64,000 bases of DNA from Ptiloglossa arizonensis (Eukaryota > Arthropoda > Insecta > Hymenoptera > Colletidae). This document shows positions 56,673 through 64,000 of the stretch, piece after piece (positions within the stretch are counted from its first letter, which is position 1; every line of letters begins with the position of its first letter). Location: the NCBI RefSeq assembly GCF_051014685.1, contig NW_027479533.1, forward strand, positions 39,109-103,108, given 5' to 3'. The notes under the pieces are model-generated. The model saw nothing but the letters and a program-made list of their open reading frames with translations, was not told the origin of the DNA and searched no databases. The position numbers and the translations under genes are program-made.

Positions 56673-58194
56673 TATACGTTATACGTTATACGTTATACGT
56701 TATACGTTTGACGTTATACGTTATACGTTATACGTTATACGTTATACGTTATACGTTATACGTTATACGTTATACGTTATTCGTTATACGTTATACGTTA
56801 TACGTTATACGTTATACGTTATACGTTATACGTTATACGTTATGCGTTATACGTTATACGTTATACGTTATACGTTATACGTTATACGTATACGTTATAC
56901 GATATACGTTGTACGTTATACGTTGTACGTTATACGTTATACGTTATACGTTATACGTTATACGTTATACGTTATACGTTATACGTTATACGTTATTACG
57001 TTATACGTTATACGATATACGTTGTACGTTATACGTTGTACGTTATACGTTATACGTTATACGTTATACGTTATACGTTATACGTTAGTACGTTGTACGT
57101 TATACGTTATACGTTATACGTTATACGTTATACGTTATACGTTATACGTTATACGTTATACGTTATACGTTATACGTTATACGTTATACGTATACGTTAT
57201 ACGTTATACGTTTGTATACGTTATACGTTATACGTTATACGTTATACGTTAAACGTTATACGTTATACGTTATACGTTATACGATATACGTTGTACGTTA
57301 TACGTTGTACGTTATACGTTATACGTTATACGTTATACGTTATACGTTATACGTTATACGTTATCGTTAATGACGTTTATGCGTTATACGTATACGTTAT
57401 ACGTTATGTATACGTTATACGTTTGACGTTATACGTTATACGCTTATACGTTATACGTACGTATACGTTATACGTTATACGTTATACGTTATACGTATAA
57501 CGTTATACGTTATACGTTATACCGTAGTATACGTTATACGATATACGTTGTACGTTATACGTTGTACGTTATACGTTATACGTTATACGTATATACGTTA
57601 TACGTTATACGTTATACGTTATACGTTATACGTTATACGTTATACGTTATACGTTATACGTTATACGTTATACGTTATACGTTATACGTTATACGTTATA
57701 CGATATACGTTAGTACGTTATACGTTGTACGTTATACCGTTATACGTTATACGTTATACGTTGTTACGGTATACGTTATATGTAATAAGTTAATACGTTA
57801 TACGTTATACGCTATACGTTATACGTTACATGTTTATACGTTTACGTTATGCGTTGTATACGTTATGCGATATACGATAATACGTTATACGTTATACGTT
57901 ATACGTTATACGATACGTGTAACGTTATACGTTGTACGTTATACGTTATACGTCTATACGTTATACGTTACACGAACGTACGTTGTACGTATATACGTTA
58001 TACGTTATACGTTATACGTTATACGTTATACGTTATACGTTATACGTTATACGTTATACGTTATACGTTATACGTTATACGTTATACGTTATATACGTTA
58101 TATGTATACGTTACACGTTATCCGTTATACGTTATACGCTGATCGTTATACGTTATACGTTATACGTTATCTACGTTATACGTTATACGTTAAC
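52481..58194 (+). repeat. Left arm of a fold-back inverted repeat
   Basis: This stretch is mirrored by 58,195-64,000. Matching variants sit at positions summing to about 116,366-116,483. Examples: TTTGACG at 57,420 and its complement at 58,970; TTACTTG at 56,395 and 59,998; the rare ATTAAACG at 56,021 and 60,396; GTCGTACG near 55,363 and 61,076; the TCATACG, TTTGACG pair near 54,185 and 62,270; ATTATTCG near 53,893 and 62,555; TATGTGTT at 53,601 and 62,861; AAGTTAAACG at 52,911 and 63,570. The first 4.2 kb of the arm is clean and the last 1.5 kb carries indels. Confidence 0.92.
56673..58194 (+). repeat. Indel-ridden end of the forward array
   Basis: The first broken heptamer is at 56,673 (CGTATACG, one T missing). 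After that an irregular gain or loss occurs every few tens of bases, for example at 56,887, 56,997, 57,089, 57,190, 57,212 and 57,364. The landmark order still follows the clean copy at about 11,944-13,460. At about 57,362 the clean relative reads TTATCCG (12,666); this arm has lost a C, but the mirror arm at about 59,030 keeps GGAT. The breaks therefore look like base-calling or consensus errors, not evolved changes. No gene is present. Confidence 0.85.
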
Positions 58195-58206
58195 GTTAAG
58201 TATAAC
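58187..58206. other. Turning point of the fold-back palindrome
   Basis: The palindrome TTAACGTTAA lies at 58,190-58,199. To its left the array reads TATACG and to its right TATAACG. Adding one missing C after 58,199 would extend the palindrome into both arms, so there is essentially no spacer. Forward heptamers end here and reverse-complement heptamers begin. Confidence 0.9.
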
Positions 58207-61200
58207 GTATAACGTATAACGTACAGCGTAATAACGTATAACGGATAACGTGTAACGTATAACATATAACGTATAACGTGATAACGTAGTAACGTATAAC
58301 GGTATAACGTATAACGTATAACGATAAGTAACGTATAACGTAATAACGTATAACGTATAACGTATAACGTATAACGTATAACGTACAACGTATAACGTGA
58401 ACGTGTAACGTCTATAACGTATAACGTATAACGTATAACGTACAACGTATAACGTACAACGTATATCGTGATAACGTATATAACGTATAACGTATAACGT
58501 ATAACGCATAACGTAATAACGCATAACGTAAAACGGTATAACATGTAACGTATAACGTATAGCGTATAACGTATAACGTATTACATATTACATATAACGT
58601 ATAACGTACAGACGGTATAACGTATAACGTATAACGTATAACGTACAACGTATAACGTACAACGTATATCGTATAACGTATAACGTATAACGTAATACGT
58701 ATAACGTATAACGAGTATAACGTATAACGTATAACGTATAACGTATAACGTATAACGTATAAACGTATAACGTATAACGTATAACGGTATAACGTATACG
58801 TATAACGTATCAACGTACAACGTATAACGTACAACGTATATCGTATAACGTATAACGATATAACGTATAACGTATTAACGAATATAAACGGTATAACGTA
58901 TAAACCGTATATAACGTATAACGTATAACGTACTAACGTAGATACGTATACGTATAACGTATAAGAACGTCAAACGATATAACGTTATAACGCATAACGT
59001 ATAACGTATAACGCATAACGCATAAACGGATAACGTATAACGTATAACGTATAACGTATAACGTATAACGTATAAACGTATAACGTACAACGTATAACGT
59101 ACAACGTATATCGTATAACGTATAACGTATAACGTATAACGTTTAACGTATACGTATAACGTATAACGTATAACGTATAACGTATAACGTATAACGTATA
59201 ACGTATAACGTATAACGTATAACGTATAACGTATAACGTATAACGTATAACGTATAAGTAACGTATAACGTATAAACGTACAACGTACAAACGTTACAAA
59301 CGTATAACGTATAACGTATAACTAACGTATAACGTATAACGGTACAACGTATAACGTACAACGTATAACGTACAACGTATATCGTATAGAACGGTATAAC
59401 GATATAACGTATAACGTAATAACGTATAACGTAATAACGTATAACGTATAACGTATAACGTATACAACGTATAACGTACAACGTATATCGTATAACGATA
59501 TAACGTATAACGTATAACGTATAACGATAACGTATAACGCATAACGTATAACGTATAACGTATAACGTATAACGTATAACGTATAACGTATAACGTATAA
59601 CGAATAACGTAGATAACGTATAACGTATAACGTATAACGGTATAACGTATAACGTATAACGTAAAACGTATAACGTCAAACGTATAACGTATAACGTAGA
59701 TAAAACGTATAACGTATAACGAATAACGTATAACGTATAACGTGATAACGTATAACGTATAAACGTATAACGTATTAACGTATAACGTATAACGTATAAC
59801 GTATAACGTATAACGTATAACGTATAACGTATAACGTATAAACGTATAACGTATAACGTATAAACGTATAACGTATAACGTACAACGTATAACGTACAAC
59901 GTATATCGTATATCGTATAACGTATAGTAACGTATAACGTTTAACGTATAACGTATAACATATAACGTAAAACGTATTACATATTACGTATAACAAGTAA
60001 CGTATAACGTGTAACGTATAACGTATAACGTATAACGTATAACGTATAACGTATAACGTATAAACGTATAACGTATAACGTATAAGACGTATAAACGTAT
60101 AACGTATAACGTATAACGTATAACGTATACGTATAAACGTATAACGTATAACGTATAACGTAATAAACGTATAACGATAACGTCATAACGTATAACGTAT
60201 AAGACGTATAACGTATAACGTATAACGTATAAGCGTATAACGTATAACGAGCAGTAACGTAATATAACGCATAACGTAAAACGTATAACAGTAACGTATA
60301 ACGTATAGCGTATAACGTATACGTATTACATAATTACATATAAACGTATAACGTACAACGTAATAACGATATAACATATAACGTCTAACGTTTAATGTAT
60401 AACGATACAACGTATAAACGTATAACGTATAATGTATAACATACACCGTATAACGTATAACGTATATCGTATAAACGTATAACGTATAACGTATAAACGT
60501 TTAACGTATAACGTATAACGATAACGTATAACGTCAAACGAAATATACGATATAACGTATAACGATATAACGTATAACATATAACGTATAACGTATATAA
60601 CGTATAACGTATAACGTATAACGTAAAACGCATATTACATATTACGTATAACGAGTAACGGTATAACGAGTAACGTCTAACGTATAACGTATAACGTATA
60701 ACGTATAACGTATAACGTATAACGTATAACGTATAACGTATAACGTATAACGTATAACGTATAACGTATAACGGTATAACGTAATAACGTATAACGTATA
60801 ACGAATAACGTGATAACGTATAACGTATAAGTATAACGTATAACGTATAACGTATAACGTATAACGTATAACGTATAACGAATAACGTATAACGCATAAC
60901 GTAAAACGTATAAACATGTAACCTATAACGTATACGTATAATGTATAATACGATATCGATATTAAATTATTACATATAACGTATAACGTACAAACGTATA
61001 ACGATATAACATATAACGTCTAACGTTTAACGTATAACGTACAACGTATAACATATAACGTATAACGTATAACGTACGACGTATAACGTATAACGTATAT
61101 CGTATAACGTATAACGAATAACGTAAAACGTAAAAACGTATTACAATATTACGTGTAACGAGTAACGTATAACGTATAACGTATAACGTATAACTTATAA

Positions 61201-64000
61201 CGTAAAAAACGCATTACATATTACGTATAACGAGTAACGTAATAACGTATAACGATATAACGTATAACGTATAACGTATAACGTATAACGTATAACGTAT
61301 AACGTATAACGTATAACGTATAAAGTATAACGTATAACGTATAACGTATAACATATAACGTATAACGTATAACGCATAACGTATAAAGCATAACGTAAAA
61401 CGTTAAACGTGTAACGTATAACGTATGGCGTATAACGTATAACGTATTACAATATTACTAGATAACGTATAACGTACAACGTATAACGTATAACGTATAA
61501 CGTAAACGTATAACGAATAACGTGTAACGTATAACGTATAACGTATAACGTATAACGTATAACGTATAACGTATAACGTATAACGTATAACGTATAACGT
61601 ATAACGCATAACGTATAAAGCATAACGTAAAACGTTAAACGTGTAACGTAATAACGTATGGCGTATAACGTATAACGTATTACATATTACATAATAACGT
61701 ATAACGTACAACGTATAACGTATAACATATAACGTCTAACGTTTAACGTATAACGTACAACGTATAACGTATAACGTATAACGTATAACGTATAACGATA
61801 CGTATAACGTAATAACGTATAACGTATAACGTATAACGTATAACGTATAACGTATAACGTATAACGTATAACGTATAAACGTATACGTATAACGTATAAC
61901 GTATAACGTATAACGTATAACGTATAACGTCGTACAGCGTCTAAAACGTAACGTATAACGTAATAACGTATAACGTATAACGTATAAACTGCATAACGTA
62001 TAACGTATAACGTATAAACGTCATAACGCTCTAACGTAATAACGTATAACGAATAACGTACAGCGTTAACTGTAAACGTATAACGTATAACGTATAAACG
62101 TATAACGTATAACGCATAACGTATAACGCATAACGTATAACGAATAACGAATAACGATAACGTATAACGAATAGTCGTATAACGTATAACGTATACGTAT
62201 AGACGTATAACGTATAACGTATAACGTATAACGTATAACGTATAACGTATAACGTACAGCGTAACGTCAAACGTATGACGTATAACGTATAACGTATAAC
62301 GTATAACGATAACGCATAACGTATAACGTATAACGTATAACGCATAACGCTTAACGTATAACGTATAACGAATAACGTACAGCGTATAACCTCAAACGTA
62401 TAACGTATAACGTATAACGTATAACGCATAACGTATAACCTATAACGTATAACGCATAACGTATAACGTATAACGTTTAACGTATAGCGTATAACGTATA
62501 ACGTATAACGTATAACGTATAACGTATAACGTACAACGTATAACGTATAACGAATAATGTATAACGTATAACGTATAACGTATAACGTATAACGATATAA
62601 CGTATTACGTATAACGTATAACGTATAACGCATAACGTATAACGCATAACGTAAAACGTTAAACGTGTAACGTATAACGTACGGCGTATAACGTATAACG
62701 TATTACATATTACATATAACGTATAACGTACAACGTATAACGTATAACATATACGTCTAACGTTTAACGTATAACGTACAAACGGTATAACGTATAACGT
62801 ATAACGTATAACGTATAACGTATAACGTACAACGTATAACGTATATCCTTATTAACACATAACGTATAGCACGTATAACGCATAACGTATAACGTATAAC
62901 GTATAACGTATAACGTATAACGTATAACGTATATCGTATAACGTATAACGTATAACGTATAACGGTTTAACGTATAACGTATAACGTATAACGTATAACG
63001 TAATAACGTATAACGTAACGTATAACGTATAACGTAAAGCGTATAACGTCAAACGTATAACGTATAACGTATAACGTAGTAACGTATAAACGTATAAACG
63101 TAAGTAACGTATAACGTATAACGCATAACGTATAACGTATAACGTATAACGAGATAACGTATAACGTACTAACGATAACTGAGATAACGTATGACGTATA
63201 AACGTATAACGTATAACGTATAACGTATAACGTATAACGTAACGTCAAACGTATAACGTATAACGTATAACGCATAGCGTATAACCTATAACGTATAACG
63301 CATAACGTATAACGTATAAACGTTTAGCGTATAGCGTATAACGTATAACGTATAACGTATAACGTAGAAACGTAAAACGTATAACGTATAACGTATAACG
63401 TATTACGTATAACGTATAACGTATAACGCATAACGTATAACGCACAACGTAAAACGTTAAACGTGTAACGTATAACGTATGGCGTATAACGTATAACGTA
63501 TTACATATTTACATATAACGTATAACGTAAAACGAATAACGTATAACATATAACGTCTAACGTTTAACTTATAACGTAAAACGTATTACATATTACGTAT
63601 AACAAGTAACGTATAACGTGTAACGTATAACGCATAACGTATAACGTATAACGTTTAACGTATAAACGTATAACGTATAACGTATAACGTATAACGTATA
63701 ACGTATAACGTATAACGTATAACGTAACGTATAACGTATAACGAATAACGTATAACGTATAACGTATAACGTATAATGTATAACGTAAACGTATAACGTA
63801 TAAACGTATAACGTATAACGCATAACGTATAACGCATAACGTAAAACGTATAACATGTAACGTATAACGTATAAACGTATAACGTATAACGTATTACATA
63901 TTACATATAACGTATAACGTACAACGTATAACGTATAACGTATAACGTATAACGTACAACGTATAACGTACAACGTATATCGATTATAACGTATAACGTA
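58195..64000 (-). repeat. Right arm of the fold-back: noisy inverted copy of 52.5-58.2 kb
   Basis: The satellite here reads TAACGTA, the reverse complement of the rest of the window. It contains no unique sequence. All landmarks, taken outward from 58,195, repeat in the same order those met going left from 58,194. Between 59,998 and 63,982 this arm spans 3,984 bp where the clean left arm spans 3,896 bp, a net gain of 88 bases or about 2.3 percent. This is an excess of small insertions. Scrambled patches such as 60,950-60,968 have no counterpart in the clean arm. The copy reaches the window end without stopping. Reading frames on its - strand are again heptamer artefacts. Confidence 0.92.

Noticed and set aside
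56673..58194. New satellite variants such as TATACG, TTATTACG or TTAGTACG
   Set aside because: They occur only in the low-quality part and differ between the two mirrored arms, so they are most likely sequencing errors.
58176..63973. Minus-strand reading frames in the last 6 kb
   Set aside because: They are the same heptamer translation seen in the inverted copy, broken by sequence errors.
58195..64000. A biologically real giant palindrome
   Set aside because: The inverted arm is full of private indels while most of its partner is clean, the spacer is zero and the onset of noise precedes the turn. All of this fits a fold-back read better. It is kept as a finding to be tested.
1..64000. tRNA, rRNA or other structured RNA genes
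   Set aside because: Outside the mariner there is no non-satellite sequence long enough to hold one, and the mariner shows none.

Overview
The window is almost entirely one simple satellite DNA. Its unit is the heptamer TACGTTA (AACGTAT when rotated on the other strand). A single 1,276-bp mariner DNA transposon lies inside it at 6,786-8,061, and its intact transposase is the only credible gene. A complete mariner with a D,D34D transposase points to an animal, most likely an insect or other arthropod. The long short-unit satellite suggests centromeric, pericentromeric or sex-chromosome heterochromatin. Nothing in the sequence names the species.

Layout. (1) 1-6,783 is heptamer satellite of subfamily A, with a perfect 1,610-bp tandem duplication at 1,375-4,594. 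(2) 6,784-8,063 is the mariner, flanked by TA target-site duplications and 29-bp terminal inverted repeats that differ at one position. (3) 8,064 to about 15,000 is more subfamily A. The one single-base phase slip I detected in the whole clean array is near 14,009. (4) About 15,000-48,217 is subfamily B. It carries its own marker block in 11 copies and large segmental tandem duplications of about 4.3 kb, 2,982 bp and 7.9-8.0 kb. (5) 48,218-56,672 is subfamily A again; from about 53.7 kb it is a diverged copy of 9.5-12 kb. (6) 56,673-58,194 continues the same array but is suddenly full of one-base insertions and deletions. (7) At 58,195 the array turns round. Everything from there to 64,000 is a noisy reverse-complement copy of 58,194 back to about 52,481. 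Shared private variants at matching mirror positions along the whole arm show this.

Interpretation. The clean part records how the array evolves: substitutions mark heptamers, blocks of hundreds to thousands of base pairs duplicate, and copies change length by whole heptamers. The mariner entered one copy after that copy's relatives already existed; two related copies keep the uninterrupted site and none carries the element. The last 7.3 kb is best read as poorly corrected long-read sequence that folds back on itself, an assembly or read artefact. A real inverted repeat cannot be formally excluded from sequence alone.

I see no RNA genes, CRISPR array, operon or multi-gene system. The long reading frames in the satellite, which read a seven-residue YTLYVIR repeat, follow from a 7-bp unit that happens to lack stops on one strand.
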